DNA from: Anthoceros angustus | Taxonomy: Eukaryota; Streptophyta; Anthocerotopsida; Anthocerotales; Anthocerotaceae | Direction of reading: 5' to 3' | DNA length: 64,000 nucleotides | Assembly: GCA_010909165.1 (NCBI GenBank) | Contig: VJWM01000016.1 | Span: forward strand, 310,001 to 374,000 | Shown: positions 24,179-34,849 of the stretch, in pieces | Position numbering within the stretch: the stretch's first letter is position 1 | Layout of the letters: each line of letters begins with the position of its first letter | Translations under genes and position numbers: made by a program | The notes under the pieces: model-generated | The model's input: only the letters and a program-made list of their open reading frames with translations | The model's database searches: none | Told to the model about the DNA's origin: nothing

Positions 24179-24759
24179 CTGCTTAGAAAGGGTTTCTCTC
24201 TGTCAAAGGGTTTTGGAAAAATCCCAACCCTATATCGAACCCGAAGTTGGTTTGGTTTTGTTGGTTTTGTAGGTGTTCATCCATCGGTTTCGGGCATTCT
24301 CGGCTCGGCACCACTTCTGTCGAGTCATTTACACTGGCGCCTTTATAGGTTCATGGCGATTTAGTCGGTGTGATGAAGGGCCGATGACCTCATTGTTCCA
24401 TAATTTTCATGTCCATAGTTTACGCATTTTGTGTGGTTTTGTATGTTTTGTATACGGGGGCCTAGGCGCATAAGTGCGTGCCTAAACAACGCTTATGTGC
24501 AAACTTGTGCATGCACTGCAAAAAGAACGAAAAATGATCTTCTAATGGGAAGCATGTCCTTTTGGCGGTCGAGGATGTCGGAACTCGACAAAATAACAAG
24601 TAGACATCGGCGGAGGTTCACCTAGACCACTCTTATATACCTATCCTATGCCCTAATGCGATTAAGAATACCTATCCCTTTTTATTCTTTACGGTGTTTA
24701 GTCTCTTTCGTGATGACCTAGTAAGTTATCATCAAACATGCCGGGGGCCCAAATGGGTG

Positions 24760-25040
24760 AACAAGTGCATGCACCAGGGGCAAGGGGCCGGGTGCACAAG
24801 TGCATGCACCAGGGGCAAGGGGCGAGTGCACACCGGGGCAGGAGGCTTGTGCGCACCAGGGGCAGGTCTGCGCATTTCAGCACACTGGGGCGCGGATGCC
24901 CGGGCAAGCTGAAGTGCCGCGCAGGTGGGGCAAGGATGCCCGTGTGCCGACAGCAGGCCCGTGCGCAAGTGCACCGGGGCAAGAAGGCCCAAGTGTGCAT
25001 GGGCGCGCGCACCCAAGGTCAAGAAGGGCCTGGGAGCATG
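24760..25040. repeat. Expanded GTGCATGCACCAGGGGCAAGG array inside copy A
   Basis: Degenerate 25-35 bp units combine GTGC(A/G)(T/C)GCAC with CCAGGGGCAAGG. In copy B the corresponding stretch (about 56560-56665) has only three such units. Expansion of this array therefore accounts for most of the length difference between the two copies. Confidence 0.7.
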
Positions 25041-25173
25041 AACCCAAATGGTTCATGCCTCCTAGTGCATTCCCAGACGGTTCATCCAAAGAAAAAAAGA
25101 GCAAAAAGTCTTAAAAATCCTAAAACCCCTTAAAAATTACAAAAAAGTCCAGTTTTTGAGGCAAGTACGCGCA

Positions 25174-25189
25174 CAAGTGCGCGCACTTG
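25174..25189. repeat. 16-bp perfect palindrome CAAGTGCGCGCACTTG
   Basis: A self-complementary 16-mer within element copy A. Copy B has CAAGTGTGCGCACTTG at the same site (about 56468-56485). Related half-sites recur across the element. Confidence 0.85.
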
Positions 25190-26395
25190 CTCTAAAATTT
25201 TGACAATTTTTGCATTTTTGTATTTTTGATATTTTGTTGTTTTAAAGGGTTCCTTTCGGCGTTTTCAACCTTTTTGTGCCCTAATGTGGATATGTTCTTA
25301 TCTTTACTTAACCCTCATCTTTTTCTAGTGGTTAAAAATTTGAAAACTTTGAACTAGTAGTGAGAACCTTTTGCATCTTTTGAATCTTGAGGCGTTTGGC
25401 GTGGGCCCGACTCTAAGTGCGACCATGCCACTCTCATTCTCGCACTAGGCGTGGATCAAGAGCATCGAGGCCAAAGAAGATATTATTGTCCCAATGTCTA
25501 AGGAACAAAGGCTAAAATTTTTGAGCGAGAGTATAGTCATAGGATTGACTAGTATGAATGAAAGGTAGGTGCGCAAACAAGGCACTGCACTACAAAGCAA
25601 GCCCTAAAAACTCTAAATGTTTTGTATCGTCCAACACGGCAATGATTGCGGATGTTGGAGGCTATTAGATGTAAGTGCGCGCATAAGTTTGCGCGCGAAT
25701 TTTGTGTCCAGTTTGAAAAAAAAGCCGAACGAGAATGGGACTTTAGGTTTTGCCACGTGCAATCTACAATCTCAAATAACGTGTATCAAAACAATTATTC
25801 AAAGGTTGCGGGTAACATGTCTGAGAGAAATATCAAAAAGCACGATTATAGTGCGGATTTTTCAAGTGCAAAAGGGGTCCGCCAAGTCAGGTAAAAAGGG
25901 GTTTTCGTGGAGAAACCCTTTCTAAACAGACGCTGTTAATTATGCAACCACACTTCCTCCCTCACAAAATTTTAGAAGACATGGCTAGCGCCATGACAAT
26001 AGCACCAAGCACAACATCTTTGCCTAGTTTCAGCAGTGGAGATGAAATTAGCTCGAGCAAACTTTATAACAGAACGAGGAACTTTATACCGGATTTGAAC
26101 TACATGAATTAGGACACAAACATAATCAAAAGTGGCATGTAGTTGGCTGATGTGGCGGGTTGTAGATTAGTTTAGATAGAATTGATTAGTGAACTAAATT
26201 ATTTGTTAATCCTCCATTACTCGAGTGAACTGAGGTAAAATGATGAACATATTTTTTACTTCTTACTACTTCATTTTTTTCTTTTTATCGAATACCCTTT
26301 ACTTTCTATCTTATTTATTTCCCTCCCCCTTCTCTCCCCTCTCCTCCCGTATCGCTCCACACCTCCGTTTTGTAAACATTCTGCCATGGCTGCCC

Positions 26396-26599
26396 GAGAC
26401 GAAAGCTCGTTGCAGCGCTCAAGCCCAGCAGCACGGCGTTGCAAGCAACCGCCATTCTCAAGTCACATGAAGAATTGTTAGCATTGTTTGATTCTAAATT
26501 GGCAGAAGAAGAGGCTTCAACATTGATGACAAACAGAGGAAGGATTGTGAGTTCAAAGAAGAGGTGGCTTTTCCTTGTTGACAAATTTGAAAGTTGAAG
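26396..26599 (+). other. Exon-like open stretch, unknown
   Basis: About 65 codons are open without an ATG start. They read HEELLALFDSKLAEEEAS, then RGRIVSSKKRWLFLVDKFES and a stop. The texture is protein-like (charged, amphipathic) and more balanced than the surrounding AT-rich DNA. No family is recognised and no convincing splice partners are seen. Confidence 0.2.
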
Positions 26600-26831
26600 C
26601 TTCCATGGGAAGAATTTTAAGACGCTTAAGACGAAGTGGGACAATACTCCTTAAACTCCTGTAAGAACTCCTTGATTACAACAATGAGAACAAGGAAACA
26701 CATCTCTAGCAATACTCAAATCAGCATCTTTCTATGTCTTTCTACAGTGTTGTTACACCATATCGCCAGGAACACTCATATCCAATACAGTATCTTGTAA
26801 TGACTAATCCTGTAAAAGAATACCTTCATGA

Positions 26832-27140
26832 CTATGTACCTTCTCTTCTTCCAAAACGTGTGTTTAGGGCTTTGGTTGCATCTCCTAAAGTTGCTATCAC
26901 ACCTCCTGTCTTATAATGTAGGATACAGTATTGCTTTCCATACAACCTATAACCCATAGAAGCTGCTTGCCGGGCAAAGTTCTCTAGGTTAGCAGAAGAA
27001 AGAACACTCTCCTCTTCAATCTGACTATCACGGATCTCACCAAGGTCCATCAATATGCTGTTCAACTTCGAAGCTAGCACTGGAATAGAAGGTAGAACAT
27101 TTGTGGGGATCTCAAACTTTTGGCGTTTGACAACCATCAA
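26832..27140 (-). CDS. Hypothetical 102-aa protein
   Basis: A complete minus-strand frame starts with two methionines followed by VVKRQKFEIPTNVLPSIP. It continues LASKLNSILMDLGEIRDSQ and ends NTRFGRREGT. It contains an amphipathic central helix-like region (EEESVLSSANLENFARQAAS) but no domain I recognise. The 5' end of the frame lies inside the first unit of the 116-bp tandem array, so the start region is repetitive. It may be an exon of a longer gene or a TE fragment. No promoter or intron was identified. Confidence 0.3.
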   Translation of the reverse strand: MMVVKRQKFEIPTNVLPSIPVLASKLNSILMDLGEIRDSQIEEESVLSSANLENFARQAASMGYRLYGKQYCILHYKTGGVIATLGDATKALNTRFGRREGT

Positions 27141-27680
27141 AGGCCATCCTTAAGAAAACGCCCACAAGGTCACACAACGCCCACAATAACGAATGCGACA
27201 ATGGAAGGTAGAACATTTGTGGGGATCTCAAACTTTTGGCATTTGACAACCATCAAAGGCGATCCTTAAGAAAACGCCCACAAGTTCACACAATGCCCAC
27301 AATAACGAATGCGACAATAGAAGGTAGAACATTTGTGGGGATCTCAAACTTTTGGCGTTTGACAACCATCAAAGGCCATCCTTAAGAAAACGCCCACAAG
27401 TTCATACAACGCCCACAATAACAAATGCGATATTAACGAATGCCCACAATAACGTTAGTCTTCAAGAACGGATCTCAAACTTCTAGCGTTTCACAACCAT
27501 CAAAGCCATCCTTAGCAAACGCCCACAATAACGAATGCCCACAATAATTGCTTTAAGAACGGATCTCAAACTTATGGCATTTCACAACCATCTAAGCCAT
27601 TCTTAACTGAACGCCCATAAGTTCATAAGACACCTACAATAACGACCTCCTACAATAATTATGGGCGTTCATAGGACACC
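27085..27680. repeat. 116-bp tandem repeat array, decaying rightward
   Basis: GGTAGAACATTTGTGGGG starts at 27091, 27207 and 27323, an exact 116-bp period. Units contain GATCTCAAACTT, CAACCATCAAAGG and AAACGCCCACAA. From about 27430 to 27680 the units shorten and diverge, with CCCACAATAACGAATGC words persisting. No coding frame is preserved across the array. Confidence 0.9.
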
Positions 27681-27899
27681 TACAATAACAAATGCCCACA
27701 ACAACAACGTCATTAAGGATGGAGTCCGGAATGAAACCTATGAGGTTAAACCTTAAAATGGTATGAAACGGTACAGGTTAAACTATAAGGTTAAAATAAA
27801 ATAGCTTGTCCGAAAATATATGGTTCAATTTTAGTTGTGTGTAGTTGGTAGACGGTTGAGTTCAAGGAAATTGAATGACTTTTCTCATGTGGCTCTAAT

Positions 27900-28245
27900 T
27901 CATGTTCGTAGTTTAATTCGTGTATGTTCGACCAAACCGCCCATGCGGATAGTTCCATTCGTGTTTGTTCCATGCGGATAGTTCCATTGGATAACGATGA
28001 AATTTGTACGCAGCAAAACAACTTCCGACTCCTGAGTCGAAATCCATTCCGCATCAAGCAACAAGAATGTACGGTCACACAAGCTCCGACGATCACCAGC
28101 TCACAACGCCGGATTGGAGCTCCCATGTCGGTATTTCTTCACTGTACGACTCTACTCTACATTGCACCGGTATTCTGTAGACTCAAGAATGTTTATGAAA
28201 GAAATGGTAACATGAGAGGCCGAGCTTAAGGTCACAACAGAAATT
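27900..28245. other. Spacer without a gene
   Basis: A short direct repeat (CATGCGGATAGTTCCATT twice, about 27941 and 27972) lies in otherwise unremarkable sequence. Nothing else is supportable. Confidence 0.5.
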
Positions 28246-30700
28246 GTGCTTGCCCAATGGCCGAACATGGATCATTGGAAAGTTCGAGATGAAGGAGTCA
28301 AGCCGGGTTTCATGGAAGAGCGGTGGAATTACATGAACTCGACTGTGCAGAGTGTGCCACACAAGGACAAACCAAAGGGATTTAGAGCGGCAGATTGGGA
28401 TTGGACCGGGTTAGAGGGTGGGGCGCAGAAGGAGGAGGAGGCGGTTTGGTGATGGAGCCCAAAAGAAGAGCAAAGAAGAAGCAGCCGCCCGTTAAAGCGG
28501 CGTCGCGAACCCAACGGGCCGTTGACGAGGATTTGGCAACAGCAGCTTGATGGGTCCGCCAGTGGCTCCTATGTTTCGCAGACAAGAAGTGTGGATTATT
28601 TGTCGACCACTTGCCGCTCCTTCATGAAGTGGTCAAGGCGAAGATCGAGCGACTCTTCGACAAGTTGTGTGAAGAGAGGTTGAACTTGATTTCCTCGCCT
28701 CTCTAATCTAATCTCACCATTTCGGTCCATCTTTATGTTTACGCTAACCGCCGTGAGGTGGAGATTGTAGCCTCCCTCCACATGTGGAAGCCGGTTAGGG
28801 AGGTGAAATGGAAGGCGGAGGAGCCCAAGGAGGAAAAATCGGATAGCCGGAGTCGGTGGCGGCGCCTGGAGGAGGAGAAGGAAATTCCCACCAAAGAAAA
28901 GGAGGAAGACCGGGGTGAAAGGCGGCATCGAAAAAGGTGAGGATGCGCTGGCCACTGTGTCGAAAACGGGCACCAAGGCTACAGAAATGAAAGCCAAACG
29001 CTGGAGGTGGCGAAGAGGAGGCGCGATCCGAGGACAATTTTGACCGGATGCGATGATGAATCAACTCCGGAGGGTTTAGGGTGACCTCGAGGCGGACCCT
29101 CCTCAAGAGAGATTTTCAAGGGGACTCCACCGCAACAGAGGTGGATGCAACCGAATTGGTGAGGGTGCGCACCTTCTGGGAGGAAAGTTCGAGGATGGCC
29201 CCGGGCCGCCACAACAAGTGGACTTGGCAGAGCCGACCACGTCGATGATCCGGGCCCAAGCATTTGTTGGATCAAGCGGCTTTAGCTCTCACCGCCTGTG
29301 CGACGGGAGGAAGTGGTGAAGGCCGGGTTTGAAGAGGAGGCCAAGCGCAAGCAATTGGAGGAAGACAAGCGGAACCTAGAGGAAATAAGGGCCAAGATTC
29401 AAGAAGATTTGTGCAGGCCTGTGAGAAGTTGCAAGCCATGACGAGCGCAGGAAGCACTCATGGCTCAAATTAAGGATGCCCAGACGAACCAGAGATGCAG
29501 GGAGTTGTTGCGAGCCAGAGCAGGAGGCGGCCTCAGTGGAAAAGGCCCATAAGCTAGCGGAGCGGTATAAACGGGAGCGGGATGAGGCACGTGGGAAAAG
29601 ACAAAGGGAAGGGGAAGCGGGTAGCAGGACCACGATCGAGTAGCGGAAGGAACTACCGATCGGAAGGAAGCAGCAACCGAGGTAGCCGAAACCTCACCTA
29701 CCAAGGTTGCTGAACGAACGACGGTCGTGGAGTCCACTACCGCGTAGTCGAAACCACCGACATTGGCGCAACCAACCCGGAAGTGCGGGCGGCGGGTGCG
29801 ACGTGGCGCCTCGCGAGGACATACCAGCAACTGTGTAGCCTACGGGAGGAGGGGTAAGCACCTCCGCAGGGGGGTCCTATTATATTACGGCACATGGATG
29901 AGGAAACTTATGTGCCCGGTCTATATGTGAATGGAGAACGCGTGCTTAACCTCACCGTCCATGTGCGTGTGGAAATAGGAGGGATCGGGGCCTACCTCGC
30001 AAGTGAGGACCCGTGCATACTTCTACCATGCGCCCGGTGTGGGGTTGGCTCCCTATTGCGGAGGCGACTTTGGAGGAGTTGAGCGAGGAGGAGGTCCAGC
30101 TTGGGTGGACGAGGAACCGAATAATCCTCAAGAATAGGCGGCCGGAAGATGCGGAAGCCCAGGCGGTACACCTCAAATTCGGACGTCCAGCGGTGAGGTG
30201 GAAGTAGTGTGGGAGACCTGTCAGGCCAGCGGCGTGGCGGGAGGCTCGTGGCGGCAATGGAGGCGTGAGGGCGGGCGGCCAAGTCGAGGTAGGGGCGCGC
30301 GAGATAGCGTGGCGAGGTGGTAGCAACCTAAAGATAATTTGGTTAGGGTGCTGGACCTAGGATCGCTCCGGTGTGGGCGTCCCTTGATAGCCATCTTAGG
30401 ACCTAAAAATCCGGGCATGGTGCCCGGCCGATGTATAAGAGGGGAATTAGGTCCCTCACGGAGATAACTCTGGTTGAGATCCCCACGACTGTGGCTGGTT
30501 GGAGACGTCCGATTAGCGAGGTGGTCTTGCGAGGCGCTCCTAGGGGTGGTCGAGAGCTTGCTCCGGGGAGGAGGGTGATAAAGCAATCTTGACAGGAGGA
30601 GGAAACCAAGGGATTGGCGCGGGTCCGGAGCTTGCTCGTAACGCCGCGGACGCCTGGGTTTTCTTCCTTCACCTTGTCCCGCTAGTTGTGTTCAAATTGA
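28246..30700 (+). pseudogene. Gag-like or coiled-coil remnant
   Basis: Successive open blocks in different frames read FADKKCGLFVDHLPLLHEVV (about 28575-28640), then a Lys/Glu/Arg-rich stretch at 28758-28940. A heptad-rich coiled coil follows at 29320-29450 (EEEAKRKQLEEDKRNLEE), then AHKLAERYKRERDEARGK at 29550-29600 and a block from 29894 (MDEETYVPGLYVNGERV). The order and texture resemble the 16-18.5 kb remnant and suggest the 5' part of a retroelement, possibly upstream of but distinct from the Ty3 element at 31.3 kb. Every frame is broken. Confidence 0.3.
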
Positions 30701-30738
30701 GAAGTGTTGAGTGGATGGTTGGAAGCTGCGAATTGAGG

Positions 30739-30933
30739 AGAGAGAGAGAGAGAGAGAAGATTGGGTGAAGGAGTGACTAAACAGACGCTGGCGAGGTGTG
30801 AGAGGGAGAGAAGGGAACTAATTGAGAGAGCAAAGGAGAATTGTGTGAATCAGAAACCAAACCGGTGGTGGAAGTACAAGGGGAAACAGCCTTGTAAAAT
30901 TGTGTGTGGCGCCTTTGTGTGTGTGTGTGTGTG
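30739..30933. repeat. (GA)n and (TG)n microsatellites
   Basis: About nine AG dinucleotides lie at 30739-30757 and about eight TG dinucleotides at 30916-30932. Between them, at 30777-30790, sits CTAAACAGACGCTG, identical to the outer right end of TIR element copy A. Confidence 0.8.
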
Positions 30934-31317
30934 AGAGCGGTGAGGATTGTGGAATTAGGTCCCTAGGAATCGGTGTGCATGAAGTGTGGAGTGCACCGAT
31001 CGGACGCCGCCTGCGGGAGGTGGGATCCGCGCCGGCCGATAAGTCGCTAGGGTTTGGTGTGGGACCCACCTCGGTGGTGAAGCAACTACCGGTGAGAGAG
31101 CACCGTGCGCGTGGAAGAGAGGCGGTCGGAATAAGAGTCGGTAGGTAGACAGTAGTGAGTAGATAGGTAAGGAGTGGTAGGGTAAGTCGACTTAGGCAAG
31201 GTTGGTAGTGATAGAAGAAGCGCCTCGGCACAAACCATTCCCTTGGGAGCGAATCCTAAGCCTACGACATTGAGGGTGAATGTGGACCTCACGTCCCGGA
31301 CACCACACTCCACATTT

Positions 31318-31328
31318 TGGCGCCGTTG
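31318..31328 (+). other. Retrotransposon primer-binding site (tRNA-Asp type)
   Basis: TGGCGCCGTTG equals the first 11 nt of the primer-binding site TGGCGCCGTTGCCGGGG used by many plant Ty3/gypsy (Tat/Athila-like) elements, complementary to the tRNA-Asp 3' end. It then diverges (GAATGG). Its position before the gag-like region and after a CACCACACTCCACA string fits a 5' LTR junction. Confidence 0.6.
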
Positions 31329-31399
31329 GAATGGAATCGTCAAGGACGAGAAGAACTAACCATAGCTTAAGTAGAGTCTAGAATTACTAGAGTGATAGA

Positions 31400-32760
31400 T
31401 GGATGCCTCGGGTGGAGACAAGCGATTCTGGATCTGACTGTGGGGAAACGCTTCTGGCAAAGCGGCAACGCCAAGCAGCGGAAAGATTACAGAGAGTTAC
31501 GAGGAGGGCACAGGCGGAGATCACACTTGCTGGACGAGGAAGAGGGGCAGGGAGTCGACTCGGAACTAGGGATCGGATCTTATCGGATTCAGATTTCCAA
31601 CTCTCGACTACAGAAGCGGTACAAGGGGCCAGGTACCCCGATCCCACCTTGTCTTTTGATCTCGCCTATTGCCTAGACCACGTCCACCAAAACTTCGTGA
31701 ATGTAGAGGTCACCCGCACGAGTGGCCGCTGGCCAACTACCGCAGTGCTGAAAGTACTACCACGGTAGTTATGGCGATCTCGGTGCTTGTTACTACTAAG
31801 CAATCTTACCCGTTATGGAGAAAAGAAGGGCCATGAGGATCCCGACGAGTTTGTCGAGCGCTTTGAGCTGACGCCACAACCGTGAGGATGCGATCGTGCC
31901 CATGCTTTATGGGGTCTTACGGAGCGGCGCCAAGTGGTACAAGCGGGAGTACATAGCTTCTTCCACACCCCACCTACTTTGGGGCCTTGAAGAGAGCTTT
32001 TGTGAAAGATTCGGAGGTCGATGTGGAAGGATATGTCTCCAAACTCGAGGGATTGCGAGAGGGAAGAAGGAGCGAAGCTTATGTGGAAAGGTTCCACACC
32101 TACGGATCGGGCCGGTCCGCACTGAGCTAATGGCCATTCCCGGTTTGCAAGAGGATTGGGCGGAGATGGGAAGGCACGCATGCCTGTCGAGAAAGATTTG
32201 GATCGGGCGATCAAGGCTGCTCTGAACTATGAGGAGTCCAACGCGGAAGAGAAGAAGAACTCGAACAAGGGCGCGGAAGGACAAAAGAAATACAAAAGAA
32301 GAAGAAGAAGTACTATTCGTCCTCCGATGACAGCTCAGGAGGATAGTTTTCAACCGACTCGGTAGCTCCACGGAAGAGGAGACCACGAGGATTCGGAGGA
32401 GAATTCGTCGAAGGTGAGCGAATCAAGGGATAGAAGGAAGAAGGGAAAAATGACGGAAACAAGACGACGTGCAAAGGGAAGGAGCTATATGCACGAAAGG
32501 ACGCGGAGGTGAGAAGAGAGGTGGAAACAAAGAGCCAAAAAGTGGAGCAACAAGGGAACAAGATGGAGGAAATGATGGTCAAACCGAGAAACTCCATCTT
32601 AATGCCATCAAGGACCATGATAGAAGAAGGGTTGCTCGGAGCGGCGAATCTCTTCGCTCAACTTGTGGATGAGGGCACTCGAGGTCGAATCGCCCACAAA
32701 CAAAAGTGCAACCGGGCTACGAGGAGGAGAGGATGAGGAGATGTGCTTGGAAGATACATA
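31400..32760 (+). pseudogene. Ty3 gag region
   Basis: In shifting frames it contains RQRQAAERLQRVTRRAQAEI (31460-31520), HEDPDEFVERFEL (about 31830-31870), EAYVERFHTYGSGR (about 32070-32115) and a Lys/Glu-rich block (32225-32330). Next comes a Ser/Asp-rich YYSSSDDSSGG (about 32310-32345), then KSQKVEQQGNKMEEMM. The DEFVERFEL segment fits the capsid-type core of plant gag proteins. No CCHC zinc knuckle could be found. Confidence 0.5.
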
Positions 32761-33599
32761 CCAAATTCGCCGACTCCTGGCACCAAAAAACTTTGTACTC
32801 GAGTTTGAAACCCCACTGCATGGGCATTCGCAATCGATGGCAAGGAACCCGGGCAAATGATGAGTGCTGGTTACAATTGCCGAGGGTTCGCATCTTGCCG
32901 ATGGATGCCCCTCCGCATCTCGCCAGGAATGGTGATTTTGAAAGGTGTGTGGAGCAAGCAATCAGTCACGTAGCCTCGCCGCATAACAAAAAACAGTGAG
33001 GATCGCTCAACCTCCGATTCTGACCCACCCCCGCACAGAAAGCCTGCCGCAATGCAAGTCGAAGATGCGCTCATGGTCAGATGGAGGATTCCGGCTGTAC
33101 CGAGGAGCCCGGAAGGGTTGGGGATGTGGAGTGGGTATTACGGAACTCCTGCGATGGGCTCGACGGAGCGGCGAGAGGAAGGCGGACACCCTAAGAAGGG
33201 GGAGCGAGGGAAAAAGGAAGAAGAACGGAGGAGCCCATAACGTCCGCAAGTGAGGAGGAAGAGGCGTCTTCATCGGGAAGGAAGAGAAGTCCAACCACAA
33301 AAAACGAGGGACTGTGATGGGAAAAGAAAGGGCATGCGAATCCAAATGGACGGGGAGCAAGGCACGACGCCACACTTAACGCGAGGTTGCGATTTTGGAT
33401 GGCATCACGGTGTAACTCCCTTAGCACGAGACTGGATTCGAGGGTGAAGTGCAAACGAGGGACGGACGGTGGGACTCGAGTCGACACATGGGGCGAAAAC
33501 CCGCAAGAGGAAAAAAGGATGAGTCGGCGTTTCCGCCGATGTGGAAGTTATGGATATGATCCGACAAGAATCGGAACAGACACCATTTTGGCCATCGAC

Positions 33600-33975
33600 C
33601 CGACCCACCTACGCTTTTTCAACGACCGCAACATCAAAGAGCGCGTTGTTGAAACGACGGTGGGGGTTGGCGAGGAGAAACAGAAACACAGTGTTCCTTT
33701 CAATTTGGCGGAAGCTATCATGGACCAAAAGTTCATGATAACATTCGGACAGCTTCTCAGGGACAATCCGCTGCATACCAAAGAACTGGGGCATTGAAGG
33801 CGGCACAACCCAAGAAGAGACGGAACCTTTCCACCCCAAGGCCGAAACCCTTGGTGAATATGGTGGCCATGATGGACTGGGTCTGAGCTCTGAGATAGAA
33901 ATTGCGGGATGTGTAATCAAGAAGGTGCCGCTAGATTCCGGGTCGAGTCAACATCATGACAGAGGAGACCGCCTA
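33600..33975 (+). pseudogene. Ty3 retropepsin region
   Basis: The frame FNLAEAIMDQKFMITFGQLL (33700-33760) is the conserved spacer preceding protease in many plant gag-pol proteins. It is followed at 33892-33960 by EIEIAGCVIKKVPLDSGSS and VNIM. LDSGSS is the aspartic-protease active-site motif (D-S-G). A frameshift separates the two blocks, and the sequence downstream (33.98-34.8 kb) is open but broken. Confidence 0.65.
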
Positions 33976-34849
33976 AGCTTGGGTTGCAGAACATACATCA
34001 AAGGTGTTGCGGTGGCGGACATGTCCAAAATGGCAGGGGAGTTGACGGAGTCCTAACCCATATTGGTACCATTCCGCACCTCATGGACTACGTGGTCATT
34101 AAACAAAAAGCGCCAGGTATGAGGTTCTCATTGACGAACATGGATGTATGGGGCACGTTGCACCTTCAAATGGGCAAGAAAGGAAGTGGGATTCAAACCT
34201 CGGACTGGGACCCCAAAATTAAGGAGGAAGGATATGTTTGACTTGGAGCGGAGATACGACGCAGGGAGACACCCACAAACGGAGGGATACACCTCAAGAT
34301 ACCTCTGGGGAGGATGAGAAGGAGAAATTCCCATTCGCACATATTTCGTGGTCGATGAAGAGGACGACATGGAGAGATATTCCCATTCCATCAACCTATT
34401 AGGGTGCTATGGAGTCACAATTGACAACCCAAGAAGAGGAGGAGGAGGATCGGACCGAGGCCGGACGAGGTCGAGGAACAGAAGTAGAGGTGGGCCGAGG
34501 AGGAGAGGAGGCGATCCTGGACAAACTTCGGAGGGTGCGAGGAGGGTGTCTCACGTTTACCTCGCATTTACCTATTCCGGAATGGGGAATGCGAAGGAGA
34601 ACCAAGACCGGAGGAAGGGTTCGCATCACATCCGCGTGGAGAGAGTGGGCAGACGGATGAGGTCAAGGATGTGGAAGTGTTGCCCGGAAAGGTCCTTAAG
34701 TTTTCGAGCAGGATGAATGCGAGACTTGGAAAGGGATGAAACAATGTTGGAATTTATCCACGTTTTGCTTTTGACGTTCTGAGACATGAAGGGTATACCG
34801 AGGAGTGGGGAGCACAAGATTGATCTCGAGCCGGTGCCGGACACCGCAA

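Larger units (their letters stand above)
24179..25935 (+). mobile_element. TIR element, copy A (1.76 kb, non-autonomous)
   Basis: The left end TTAGAAAGGGTTTCTC (24183-24198) is the exact reverse complement of the right end GAGAAACCCTTTCTAA (25910-25925). Allowing one mismatch the inverted repeat is 20 bp. A second, inverted copy at 55707-57270 matches over most of the length, which defines the element independently. The right end continues into ACAGACGCTG, also present at the corresponding end of copy B. Inside are arrays of GTGCGCGCAC palindromes and a TGTAGGTGTTCATCCATCGG block, but no transposase frame. No clear target-site duplication was seen. Superfamily is unassigned. Confidence 0.7.

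Noticed and set aside
27085-27680. Regular repeats that could suggest a CRISPR array
   Set aside because: The 116-bp units are contiguous without unique spacers, and the context is a plant genome.
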